NCBI GenBank assembly: GCA_017882455.1
Contig: JADGPL010000004.1
Coordinates: 62,001 to 126,000, forward strand
Source of the DNA: Solirubrobacteraceae bacterium
GTDB taxonomy: Bacteria > Actinomycetota > Thermoleophilia > Solirubrobacterales > Solirubrobacteraceae
Direction of reading: 5' to 3'
Length of the DNA: 64,000 nucleotides
Positions 17,414-25,784 of this stretch are shown in pieces (the stretch's first letter is position 1; the number at the start of each line of letters is the position of its first letter). A program made the position numbers and the translations under genes. The notes below the pieces were generated by a model. It had not been told where the DNA came from. It worked only from the letters and a program-made list of their open reading frames with translations, and ran no database searches.

Positions 17414-18745
17414 ATGACTGATATGACACAGTATCGGATACAGGCGCAGAGCGCAGCTGGTCTGGTGCACTCGATCGAGGAGGCCGTGGCCGACGGACGC
17501 CTCATGCCCGGCCAGCCGCTCCCATCGGTGAGGCGCCTCGCGCAAGAAGTCTCTCTCAGCCCCGCCACTGTCTCCGCGGGACTGGCCGAGCTGCGCCGCC
17601 GTGGCGTCGTCGTGAGCGAGCAGCGCCGCGGAACCCGCATCGGCCAGGGGCCGCCGATCGGCTCCCCGAGGCCCGCCCTGCCGGTTCCCGCGGGCGCCCG
17701 CGATCTCTCCAGGGGCAATCCCGATCCGGCGTTCCTGCCCGACCTCGCGCGGGCGATCTCGCGGCTGCGCCTACCGGCGAGGCTCTATGGCGAGGATCCG
17801 CTCCACCGCGGGCTGGGTGGCTTGGCGCGCGAGCATCTGCAGGCGGACGGGCTGTGCGGAGATGCGTTGTGCGTGGTCAGCGGCGCCCTCGATGGAATCG
17901 AGCGCGTCCTGCAGGCCCGCACGCGTGCGGGCGATCGGATCGCGGTCGAGAACCCCGGCTACGCCGCCCTCTATGACCTGCTGCGGGCTCAGGGGCTCGT
18001 GCTCGAGCCGGTCGCCGTCGATGATCGCGGCATGCTCCCGAAGCAGCTGCAGGCGGCGCTCGCGCGCGGTGCGAGCGCCGTGATCATCACCCCGCGCGGG
18101 CAGAACCCAACGGGGGCAGCGCTCGACGCTGCGCGCGCCCAGGATCTGCGTGCGGTCCTCGACGCGTTCCCGCGCGCCCTCGTGATCGAGGATGACCATC
18201 TCGGCACCATCGCCTGCAGCGAGCTCTACACGATCGCCCCTGGGCGCGAGCGCTGGGCGGCGACCCGCTCGGTCGCGAAGGCGCTCGGGCCCGACCTGCG
18301 CCTGGCAGTGCTCACCGGGGATGCGCTCACGCTCGCCCGGGTGCAGGGGCGCCAGCAGTGCGGACCGGGATGGGTGAGCCACGTCCTGCAGGCGCTGGTG
18401 TACAGCCTCTGGAGCGACCCGGAGGTCGAGGCGCAGATCGAGCAGGCACGCGCCATCTATGCGCGCCGACGCGAGACGCTGCTCGGGCACCTGCGCCGGA
18501 TGGGCGTTCAGGCGCACGGCGTCTCGGGCCTCAACGTCTGGGTTCCCGTGGACGACGAAGCGGCCGTCGTCGCCGCGCTGATGCAGCGCGGATGGGTCAT
18601 CGCCTCGGGGGCGCCCTACCGGCTGGGCGCGAGCCCTCCCGCGATCCGCATCACAACCGCGACGCTCGAGGACACCGAGGCGCCGCGGCTCGCCGGCGAT
18701 CTCGCCGAGGTGCTCGCTTCCGTCGGCGCGAGCCGTAGCGGATAG
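17414..18745 (+). CDS. MocR-family regulator (GntR HTH plus aminotransferase domain)
   Basis: Transcription regulator of 443 residues. Residues about 10-75 form a GntR winged helix (LPSVRRLAQEVSLSPATVSAGLAELRRRG). From about 95 on, a fold-type I aminotransferase-like domain binds PLP as effector: NPGYAALYDLLR, TPRGQNPTGA, EDDHLG and the Schiff-base lysine in SVAKALGPDLRLA. Family members such as PdxR and PtsJ sense pyridoxal phosphate and control B6 or amino acid genes. Its divergent partner is a PNPOx-like flavoprotein and the gap carries a palindrome, so local control fits. Confidence 0.85.
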   Translation: MTDMTQYRIQAQSAAGLVHSIEEAVADGRLMPGQPLPSVRRLAQEVSLSPATVSAGLAELRRRGVVVSEQRRGTRIGQGPPIGSPRPALPVPAGARDLSRGNPDPAFLPDLARAISRLRLPARLYGEDPLHRGLGGLAREHLQADGLCGDALCVVSGALDGIERVLQARTRAGDRIAVENPGYAALYDLLRAQGLVLEPVAVDDRGMLPKQLQAALARGASAVIITPRGQNPTGAALDAARAQDLRAVLDAFPRALVIEDDHLGTIACSELYTIAPGRERWAATRSVAKALGPDLRLAVLTGDALTLARVQGRQQCGPGWVSHVLQALVYSLWSDPEVEAQIEQARAIYARRRETLLGHLRRMGVQAHGVSGLNVWVPVDDEAAVVAALMQRGWVIASGAPYRLGASPPAIRITTATLEDTEAPRLAGDLAEVLASVGASRSG

Positions 18746-18748
18746 CCG

Positions 18749-20128
18749 ATGATGGCAGGCATGCCAAGCTCCCCCGGCGTCTCGATCGCCCCCGCTCGCG
18801 CATGTGCGTATGAGGTCCTGAGGAGGGTCTACGAGCAGGGCGCCTACGCCGACCAGGCGCTCCAGGCCGAGACGCGGGAGCTCGATCCGCGTGACCGTGC
18901 GCTCGCGATGCGTCTCGCCTACGGCGCCGTCCAGCGCACAGCGACGCTCGACTATGTCATCGAGCGGCTCGCCGGCAGGCCCCCGCAGCGACTGGACGCG
19001 CCTGTGCTGGCGGCGCTCAGGCTCGGCCTCTACGAGCTCCTGTACCTGCGTGGGGCTCCCGACTATGCCGTCGTCGGCGACGCGGTCGAGCTCGCAAAGA
19101 CTGCGGGACGTGCGGGCCACGGGCTTGTGAACGCGGTGCTGAGACGAGCCGCCCGCGAGGGAGCCCAGGCGCTGCTCGGCGAGCTCTCCGACGCCACGCC
19201 CGAGCAGGCCGCGATCCGCCACTCCCACCCGCAGTGGATCGCACGCCTGTGGTGGCGGACGCTCGGCGCCGAGGACGCACGCGCGCTGATGGCCGCAGAT
19301 AACGAGCCCGGGGAGGTGGCGCTGCGCGCCAACATGCTGCGCACCGACGCGGCCACGCTCGCCCGCGAGCTGCCGGTGAGCACTCGTTTCGACCCAGAGC
19401 TCCCCGAGGCGCTCGTGCTCGAGGAGCCCTACGACATACACGGCTCGAGCCTGTGGACGGAAGGTGCGTTCGTGGCGCAATCGCGTGCCGCGATGCTGGT
19501 GGCACGCGCGCTCGCCCCTGAGCCGGGCGAGCGCGTGCTCGATCTGTGTGCGGCTCCCGGTGGCAAGACGACACATCTGGCCGCGCTGATGCAGGGGGAG
19601 GGTGAGATCGTCGCTGTGGAGCGCAACCGCCGCAGGGCGGGGACTCTGGCCCGCACGGCCGAGCGTCTCGGCGCGCGCAACGTCCGGGTCGACATCGCAG
19701 ACGCCGCGCTGGCGAGACCCGAGGGACCCGTCTTCGATCGCGTGCTCGTAGACCCGCCGTGCTCGGGACTGGGTGTGCTTCAGGCGCGCCCAGATCTACG
19801 CTGGCGGGCCACGCCTGAGGGGATCGCCGAGATGGCCGGCCTACAGAGCAGGATTCTGGATGCCGGAGCCGGAGCCCTCCATCCGGAGGGCGTGCTTGTC
19901 TACTCTACCTGCACCATCTCCCCGACCGAGAACGAGCGTCTGATCGCCGCCTTCCTGGACTCCCACACCGACTTCAGCCTCGAGGATCTTGCGGCAGAGA
20001 GGCCGGCGCTCGCCATGTCCAGCCTCAGCGAGCCGGAGATCTCGTCGACAGCGGCCCGCTGCCTGCTGACGCTGCCCCACCGCGATCGCACTGCCGGCTT
20101 CTTCATCGCGCGGCTGCGGCGGAGCTGA
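18749..20128 (+). CDS. rsmB: 16S rRNA cytosine-C5 methyltransferase RsmB
   Basis: Methylates C967 of 16S rRNA. Residues about 12-145 are a NusB-like RNA-binding domain (DRALAMRLAYGAVQR, LRLGLYELLYL, NAVLRRAAREG). The C-terminal methyltransferase has VLDLCAAPGGKTTHLA (SAM binding), DPPCSGLGVL and the segment VYSTCTISPTEN with the catalytic Cys. Two adjacent ATGs (18749, 18752) make the exact start unclear by one residue. 459 residues, normal. Followed 4 bp later by a zinc-ribbon gene and then rpe. Confidence 0.95.
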   Translation: MMAGMPSSPGVSIAPARACAYEVLRRVYEQGAYADQALQAETRELDPRDRALAMRLAYGAVQRTATLDYVIERLAGRPPQRLDAPVLAALRLGLYELLYLRGAPDYAVVGDAVELAKTAGRAGHGLVNAVLRRAAREGAQALLGELSDATPEQAAIRHSHPQWIARLWWRTLGAEDARALMAADNEPGEVALRANMLRTDAATLARELPVSTRFDPELPEALVLEEPYDIHGSSLWTEGAFVAQSRAAMLVARALAPEPGERVLDLCAAPGGKTTHLAALMQGEGEIVAVERNRRRAGTLARTAERLGARNVRVDIADAALARPEGPVFDRVLVDPPCSGLGVLQARPDLRWRATPEGIAEMAGLQSRILDAGAGALHPEGVLVYSTCTISPTENERLIAAFLDSHTDFSLEDLAAERPALAMSSLSEPEISSTAARCLLTLPHRDRTAGFFIARLRRS

Positions 20129-20132
20129 AAGC

Positions 20133-20381
20133 ATGGACGGCGAGCCAGAGTCCCCAGCCAAGGCTGCTATCGACCTCGGCCCGCAGTGCCCGAACTGCGG
20201 CGAGCCGTGGCTGCGCCCAACCAATCTTCCGGGGCGCTACCGCTGCGTGTACTGCCTGCACCGCTTCGAGCTCACCTCCGTCTGTCCCAACTGCGGAGAG
20301 CACTCGACGATCGTGCGAATGTCCTCCACCGCGATTCTCAAGTGCAACAACTGCGGGGACTCGATGCTTCAAGCCGTATGA
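20133..20381 (+). CDS. Small zinc-ribbon protein with four CxxC motifs
   Basis: An 82-residue protein with CPNCGEPW, CVYCLHRF, CPNCGEHS and the segment CNNCGDS, i.e. four CxxC pairs expected to hold two zinc ions. The spacing pattern recalls small YfgJ-type zinc ribbons, but that is a loose comparison. Function unknown. It is wedged between rsmB (4-bp gap) and rpe (ATGA overlap), so it is almost surely expressed with them. Confidence 0.7.
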   Translation: MDGEPESPAKAAIDLGPQCPNCGEPWLRPTNLPGRYRCVYCLHRFELTSVCPNCGEHSTIVRMSSTAILKCNNCGDSMLQAV

Positions 20382-21070
20382 GCACTGATTCGACGCGCGA
20401 GCTGCTGCGAGCGGTCGGTGTCGCGCCGTCGATCCTGTCGGCCGATTTCGGCGCGCTGCGCTCGCAGGTGAAGGAGGTCCTCGCGGCTGGCGCCCGCGTC
20501 ATCCACGTCGATGTGATGGATGGACGCTTCGTCCCCCCGATCACGGTTGGCCCGCTGGTCGTGGAGGCGCTCTCAGGGGTGGTACGGGAAGCGGGCGGGG
20601 CGCTCGAGGTCCATCTGATGATCGAACGCCCGGAACGCCAGGTCGCGGAGTTCGCCAAGGCTGGCGCGGACTCCATCACCTTCCACGCTGAGGCGACGCC
20701 GCACGTGGCCTACACGGCCAATCTGATCCATGAGAGCGGCGCGTGCGTGGGCCTTGCGATCAACCCCGCGACCCCCGTGGGAGCGCTTGCCGAGGTGGCC
20801 GACGCGATCGACCTGGCGCTCTGCATGACCGTGAATCCCGGATGGGGAGGACAGCCCTTCATCGAGCACTCGCTCGAGAAGCTCCCACGCGTACGAGCGC
20901 TGGTCGGCGGCGAGGTCGCCGTGGAGGTTGACGGGGGCATCGACCCCACGATCGCTCCGCGGTGCCGACGGGCGGGGGCGAGCCTGTTCGTGGCCGGCTC
21001 TGCGATCTTCCACGCGCCCGACCCGGCCGCGGCCTACCGGGCGATCGCCGACTCGCTCGAGGAGGCCTGA
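20378..21070 (+). CDS. rpe: Ribulose-phosphate 3-epimerase
   Basis: Interconverts ribulose 5-phosphate and xylulose 5-phosphate in the pentose phosphate pathway. TIM barrel of 230 residues with APSILSADFGALRSQV, HVDVMDGRFVPPITVG (metal ligands), HLMIERPE, TVNPGWGGQPFI and the segment VEVDGGID for phosphate and metal binding. ATG 20378 overlaps the stop of the zinc-ribbon gene (ATGA). It is convergent with the glycan gene block, with only 1 bp between the two stops. Confidence 0.95.
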   Translation: MSTDSTRELLRAVGVAPSILSADFGALRSQVKEVLAAGARVIHVDVMDGRFVPPITVGPLVVEALSGVVREAGGALEVHLMIERPERQVAEFAKAGADSITFHAEATPHVAYTANLIHESGACVGLAINPATPVGALAEVADAIDLALCMTVNPGWGGQPFIEHSLEKLPRVRALVGGEVAVEVDGGIDPTIAPRCRRAGASLFVAGSAIFHAPDPAAAYRAIADSLEEA

Positions 21071-21071
21071 G

Positions 21072-22469
21072 TCACGCCGGCGCGAGCCGCACGGCCGATC
21101 CGCGACGGTAGAGCAGGCTGAGCATCCCTGCCAGCAGCACCGTCGCGCCGGCGTAGCCGATCTCGGCCCGCCACACCTCGCCGGACACCAGCGGGCTGAC
21201 CATCCAGGCAAGGAACACGAGCGCCGCCACCAGCCAGCAGGCGGCGGCCGCACGGGCGTGATCGCGTGCGAGCGCGGCCTGGTTGAGGGCGCCCGAGACC
21301 AGGTGGAAGCCCATCCCCATGCCGATCAGCGCCAGGCCCAGGCGGTTGTACGGATAGGCCTGGCCGAACACGTGGCTCATCACGAACGGCCCGATCGCGA
21401 GCAGCCCGAGCGCGACCGCGAGCGCGAAGGCGGCGATCGCCCGCACCGTGATCCTGATCGCCCGCGCGAACGCCTCATGGCCCTCCGTCGTCTCCAGGCC
21501 CGTGAGGTGCGGCAGCAGCGAGGTCTGGATCGCCTGGAAGAGCTGCAGCGGGGCGCGCGCGATCAGCAGGATGTTGAAGACCACACCTGCCAGCACGCGG
21601 CTGGTCGAGGTCGCATCGACGGTCAGCACCGCTGCGTTGAGCAGGATCTGCTCGGCGACCATGATGCCCGAGACGACCAGCGCGAAGTTGGAGCCTCGCT
21701 GCAGCGAGAGCTCCTCGGCCGCGACCGCCTCCTGCACCCCCTCCGCCCCCGGGCCCGCGAGCGCGGCGTCCACCTCTTCGATCTCCGGTGCGCCATGGGC
21801 GCGCTCGGGGGCGCCACGGCGCTCGCCGCTGCGCCGGGCAAAGGCCCACGGAACGACCACCAGCGAGACGAACGGGGCCGCCGCGATCCCCAGCGCCACC
21901 GCGACCTGGCCGTGGGCGATCCCCAGCGCCACCGCGGTCACGAAGCAGATGCGCGACACCGCCTCCATCAGCACGAGGCCGCCGTAGAGGGCGAAGTACT
22001 GATGCCCGGCCAGCCAGCCGCGCGCGAAATAGCTGGCGGCATAGGCGATCGTGCCCACCACGAGCACGTCATAGAGCCCGCTGGAGTGGTTGAAGACGTG
22101 TTCGACCAGCTCGTCGTGCAGGATCAGCGCGACGATCAGGAAGAGCAGGGCGAAGCCGAGCTGGATGGCGATCGCCGGGCGCAGCGAATGCTCGGTCTGC
22201 CCGCGCGCTCGGCGCTCGGCGATCGTGCGCGAGAGCAGCTGTTCGATCGGCCGGTAGATCACCGAGATCGTCACGAACATCACCGACCACAGCAGGTCGA
22301 TGCGCTTGGCCTGAACCGGGCCGAGGACGTGGCTTGCAATCGAGAAGTACGCGAACGTCAGCAGTCCGGTGGAGGCGATCCCGATCGAGAGGATTCGTGC
22401 GCCGCTGCCGTATGAGCGCGTCGGGCGAGCGGCCGGGACGCTCGGACGCGGGCCTCTAGAGGCGGACAA
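21072..22469 (-). CDS. Polysaccharide/lipid-linked glycan flippase (MOP superfamily)
   Basis: Integral membrane protein of 465 residues with about 12 hydrophobic segments, e.g. ILSIGIASTGLLTFAYFSIA near residue 25 and FALLFLIVALIL near 110. Layout and an early segment with IYRPIEQLLSR resemble Wzx-type flippases of the MOP/MATE superfamily that move undecaprenol-linked sugars. A soluble loop of ~50 residues, acidic and Ala-rich, sits at about 215-265. Last gene of a three-gene minus-strand unit (GT2, methyltransferase, flippase). The start appears to be TTG at 22469, overlapping the methyltransferase end by 14 bp. Substrate unknown. Confidence 0.75.
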   Translation of the reverse strand: MSASRGPRPSVPAARPTRSYGSGARILSIGIASTGLLTFAYFSIASHVLGPVQAKRIDLLWSVMFVTISVIYRPIEQLLSRTIAERRARGQTEHSLRPAIAIQLGFALLFLIVALILHDELVEHVFNHSSGLYDVLVVGTIAYAASYFARGWLAGHQYFALYGGLVLMEAVSRICFVTAVALGIAHGQVAVALGIAAAPFVSLVVVPWAFARRSGERRGAPERAHGAPEIEEVDAALAGPGAEGVQEAVAAEELSLQRGSNFALVVSGIMVAEQILLNAAVLTVDATSTSRVLAGVVFNILLIARAPLQLFQAIQTSLLPHLTGLETTEGHEAFARAIRITVRAIAAFALAVALGLLAIGPFVMSHVFGQAYPYNRLGLALIGMGMGFHLVSGALNQAALARDHARAAAACWLVAALVFLAWMVSPLVSGEVWRAEIGYAGATVLLAGMLSLLYRRGSAVRLAPA

Positions 22470-23079
22470 GCAACATCGTCCAGGGGAACGGCGAGCGGAC
22501 CTCCACGACCTCGCCGTGGCGGGAGAGCAGCTCGACGAACGCCCGCCTGGACCAGTGGTTGAGATGTCCCGGCGTGTTGCCCAGCGCCGGCCAGTAGGCC
22601 CCGCGGGCCATGTTCAGCATCCGCCACAACGGCTCGCGGGGCACCGAGACGAGCAGGTGGCGCGCCGCGCAGCGCGCCATCTCGCTGACTGTGTGCTCGG
22701 GATCGGGCACGTGCTCGAGCACCTCGATGGCGCTCGCGAGCTCGAACTCGTTCTCGCCGAAGGGCAGGTTCTGGGCCTCCATCACGCGGTACTCGAGGTT
22801 CGGCGCCCGATGCTCGCGCCAGCCCGCCTGGATCGACTCCTCTTCCAGGTCGATCCCGACCACGCGCCCCGTGCCCAGTCGCGTCGCCCAGCGATGGACC
22901 AGGACGCCCTCCCCACAGCCCACGTCCAGCACCGAGCTCGGTGCGGCCAGCGCGAAGAGCTCATCGAGCCTTCGCTCGAAGCCGGCCATCAGGCGGCGCA
23001 CCACCGGGTTGCTGGAGCCGTACTTGTCGTAGGTGTTGCCCGTGACGACGCCGTCCTTGGAGACGGTCACCCCGCTCAC
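22456..23079 (-). CDS. SAM-dependent methyltransferase (class I)
   Basis: Soluble class I methyltransferase of 207 residues. SAM-binding motif I is VLDVGCGEGVLVHR, followed by VVGIDLEEESI, LPFGENEFELA and the segment SAIEVLEHVPDPEHTVSEMA, the UbiE/COQ5-like pattern. Start GTG 23079 overlaps the stop of the GT2 gene (GTGA). Being between a GT2 and a flippase, it likely modifies the sugar or lipid carrier of the same glycan, but the acceptor cannot be named. Confidence 0.8.
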   Translation of the reverse strand: MSGVTVSKDGVVTGNTYDKYGSSNPVVRRLMAGFERRLDELFALAAPSSVLDVGCGEGVLVHRWATRLGTGRVVGIDLEEESIQAGWREHRAPNLEYRVMEAQNLPFGENEFELASAIEVLEHVPDPEHTVSEMARCAARHLLVSVPREPLWRMLNMARGAYWPALGNTPGHLNHWSRRAFVELLSRHGEVVEVRSPFPWTMLLVRL

Positions 23080-24134
23080 AGGCGCACCGCCTCGCTGCGG
23101 CGGGCGCTCTCGGTCCCATCGGGGGGCAGCGTCGGCGGAGGGGGCGAGCGCTCCGGCGAGACCGAGCCCGGTTCGTAGTGCGAAGGCGTCACGCCGAGCT
23201 GCAGCTCGATCCGGCGCACCCGCTCGAAGGTCCTCTGCGTCATCACGCGCTGCGCCGCGAGCAGGTCTCCGATCACTCCGAGCACGAACAGCACGACGGC
23301 GGCGATGAACAGGACGGCGCCGAGGATCAGCGACTGGACGTGACCCTTGCCGCTGCCTTCGGCGTAGGCGACGATGAAGCGGATCCAGACACCCGCCGAG
23401 GCGATGCTCATGAGCAGGGCGAGCGTCCAGAACACGCGCAGCGGCTCGTACTGGGCGTAGATGCGGAAGATCGAGACCGCATTGCGCCTTACGTAGGAGC
23501 CCATCGAGGGGAACAGCCGCGACTCGCGTGTCTTGGGGTTGGTGCGGATCGGGACGTGGTCGATCGCCACGAGCTGCTTGCCCGCCTGGATGATGGTCTC
23601 GAGGGTGTAGGTGAAGCGTGAGACGACCATCATCTGGATGGCCGCCTCGCGGTTGTAGGCGCGGAAGCCCGACGTCGTGTCCGGCACCGAGGTCGAGGAG
23701 GCCTGGCGCACCACCCACGAGCCCAGGCGCTGGAGCGTCTTCTTCAGCGGCGAGAAGTGTGCGATGTCGTGGACCTCGCGGTCGCCCACCACCATGTCCG
23801 CGCGGCCCTCCAGGATCGGACGCACGAGTCGCGCGACATCAGGACCGTAGTACTGGTTGTCGGCGTCCGTGTTGACGATCACGTCTGCGCCGAGCTTCAG
23901 CGCGGTGTCGATGCCGGCCTGGAAGCCCGCAGCCAGGCCCTTGTTGTTTGTCAGGCGCACGAGGTGATCGACGCCGAGGCTGCGAGCCACCGCGATCGTC
24001 TCGTCGGTGGAGCCGTCGTCGATCACCAGCCACTCCACCGCATCGAAGCCGTCGAGCTCGCGTGGCAGGTCGGCGAGCGTCTGCGGCAGCTGTGCCGCCT
24101 CGTTGAAGCAGGGGATCTGGATGATGAGCTTCAT
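23076..24134 (-). CDS. Family 2 glycosyltransferase with C-terminal membrane anchor
   Basis: GT2 enzyme of 352 residues, polyprenol-phosphate sugar synthase type. IIQIPCFNEAAQLPQTLADLP at the N-terminus is split by the family pattern; VIDDGSTDET binds the nucleotide sugar; NTDADNQYY carries the DxD metal motif. After residue ~240 there are two membrane helices (LALLMSIASAGVWIRFIVAY and LILGAVLFIAAVVLFVLGVI), as in GtrB/DPM-like enzymes. Start ATG 24134 is where similarity begins. First gene of the minus-strand glycan unit; probably charges undecaprenyl phosphate for the GT-C enzymes encoded divergently. Confidence 0.85.
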   Translation of the reverse strand: MKLIIQIPCFNEAAQLPQTLADLPRELDGFDAVEWLVIDDGSTDETIAVARSLGVDHLVRLTNNKGLAAGFQAGIDTALKLGADVIVNTDADNQYYGPDVARLVRPILEGRADMVVGDREVHDIAHFSPLKKTLQRLGSWVVRQASSTSVPDTTSGFRAYNREAAIQMMVVSRFTYTLETIIQAGKQLVAIDHVPIRTNPKTRESRLFPSMGSYVRRNAVSIFRIYAQYEPLRVFWTLALLMSIASAGVWIRFIVAYAEGSGKGHVQSLILGAVLFIAAVVLFVLGVIGDLLAAQRVMTQRTFERVRRIELQLGVTPSHYEPGSVSPERSPPPPTLPPDGTESARRSEAVRL

Positions 24135-24251
24135 GGCCGTGCGATTGCCTAGACTTGGCTCCCCGCAGTATCCCAAAGCGCAGGTCACGGCCTTACCGCC
24201 AACTGTCGAGCTCATATGCCCGGCGCCGGTGTCCGGGTAGGCGGGTTCTCC

Positions 24252-25784
24252 ATGAACCAAGGCCAGATGGAAAGCGCGACGCTCACCCGGCTGAGCCCGG
24301 GCTCGACCCGCTCGGCGCGGCTACGTGCCGTGCCCGCCTCGACGTGGGCGCGGATCGGCTTCGCCGTGATGTGCGTCGGCGCCCTCGTCGGCTACTTCGC
24401 CTTTCCCACCTATCCCACCTACGACTCCTTCTATGCGCTCCTGTGGGGGCGCGACCTGCTGCACCTGCACCTCCCCGACTTCCGCGTCTACCGTGGCCCG
24501 ACCGAGCATCCCCTCGCGATCGCCTTCGGGATGCTCTGCTCGATCTTCGGCCAGGGCGGCGCGCGGCTGATGGTGCTCGGCTCGATCGCCTCCTTCGTGG
24601 CGGCGGTTGTGGGCATGTACCGCCTCGGCCGGCTGTGCTTCGGCCCGGTCGTGGGCCTGATCGCAGCGCTGCTCTTGCTGAGCCGCTTCTTCGTGGAGAA
24701 CGTCGCCGCCCAGGGCTACCTCGACATCTCCTATCTGGCCCTGATCGTGTGGGCGACCGTGCTGGAGGTCGAAAGGCGCCGCCGCGGCACCGCGGTCCTC
24801 CTGATCCTGGCAGCAGCGGGCCTGCTGCGACCGGACGCGTGGGTGCTCAGCGGCGTCTACTGGCTGTGGTGCGCGTGGCCGGCCGACAACCGCACGCGCT
24901 TGAAGTACCTGGCAATGGCGGCGCTCGCGCCGGTGGTCTGGGTCTGCCTGGACGCGATCGTGACCGGCAATCCGCTGTACTCGCTGACCGCCACCGCGGG
25001 CCTCGCGCAGGAACTGGAACGAACCCAGGGGTTCGGGAGCGTACTCGGCTCGCTGTGGACGTACACCGACCGGATCGACAAGCTCCCCGTGATCCTCGGT
25101 GCGCTGATCGGCCTGCCCCTGGCGATCTGGATGGCGCCGCGGCGCGTCCTCGTCCCGCTGGCCGCGCTCGTTCTGCTCGTCTTCGTGTTTGTCGCCGAGG
25201 GTGCCGTGGGGGCCTCGGTGATCGACCGCTATCTGCTGGGCGGCGCCACCATGCTGCTGCTGTTCTGCGCCGTCACGATCGGCGGCTGGGCGATGCTCGA
25301 GCCAGGGGCGCTGCTGCGACGAGCGTGGATCGCCGGCGCGACCGTGCTCGTCCTCTACGGTGCCGCCTCGGCCGCCACGACTCTCAGCCTGTCGAGCCTG
25401 CGCACGACGCTCGCCTACCACGAGGACTTCCACAAGGGCCTTGCCCAGGCGCTGAAGGACCCGCTCGTGGCGACTCAACTGCGCCGCTGCCCGCTGCTGT
25501 CGCTGCCCAACAACAAGCTGATCCCGGATGCGCGCTGGATCCTCGACAGCGTCGGCCAGCACGACATCGTGGCCCGCAGCCAGGCGCGTGCCGACGTGGG
25601 CGAGGGCTCGCACACGCTGGAGGACCGCATCAGGCACGGCAGCGTCGCGGTCTACCCGCTCGGGAGCGCCGTGTTCTTCGAGGCGATCGTCGACGTGGGC
25701 GACGACCCGCTCGACCAGGTGCCGATGAGGGGTTTCAGGCGCATCTACGCGAGCCGCTACTACGCGGTGTATGCCAACTGCTGA
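24252..25784 (+). CDS. GT-C type membrane glycosyltransferase-like protein
   Basis: 510-residue membrane protein with about 10-12 transmembrane segments over its first ~390 residues and a soluble C-terminal ~120 residues. The first periplasmic loop (YPTYDSFYALLWGRDLL) and overall plan match polyprenol-sugar-dependent GT-C enzymes, but the usual catalytic Asp/Glu pair is not plain. ATG 24252 is preferred over 24216 because AGGCGGG precedes it. Divergent from the GT2 gene (117-bp gap) and overlapping the next GT39-like gene by 14 bp. Function inferred only from fold and context. Confidence 0.65.
   Translation: MNQGQMESATLTRLSPGSTRSARLRAVPASTWARIGFAVMCVGALVGYFAFPTYPTYDSFYALLWGRDLLHLHLPDFRVYRGPTEHPLAIAFGMLCSIFGQGGARLMVLGSIASFVAAVVGMYRLGRLCFGPVVGLIAALLLLSRFFVENVAAQGYLDISYLALIVWATVLEVERRRRGTAVLLILAAAGLLRPDAWVLSGVYWLWCAWPADNRTRLKYLAMAALAPVVWVCLDAIVTGNPLYSLTATAGLAQELERTQGFGSVLGSLWTYTDRIDKLPVILGALIGLPLAIWMAPRRVLVPLAALVLLVFVFVAEGAVGASVIDRYLLGGATMLLLFCAVTIGGWAMLEPGALLRRAWIAGATVLVLYGAASAATTLSLSSLRTTLAYHEDFHKGLAQALKDPLVATQLRRCPLLSLPNNKLIPDARWILDSVGQHDIVARSQARADVGEGSHTLEDRIRHGSVAVYPLGSAVFFEAIVDVGDDPLDQVPMRGFRRIYASRYYAVYANC

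Noticed and set aside
17771-19576. 601-codon open frame on the minus strand
   Set aside because: It spans two well-supported plus-strand genes (MocR regulator, rsmB) and has no recognisable domain.
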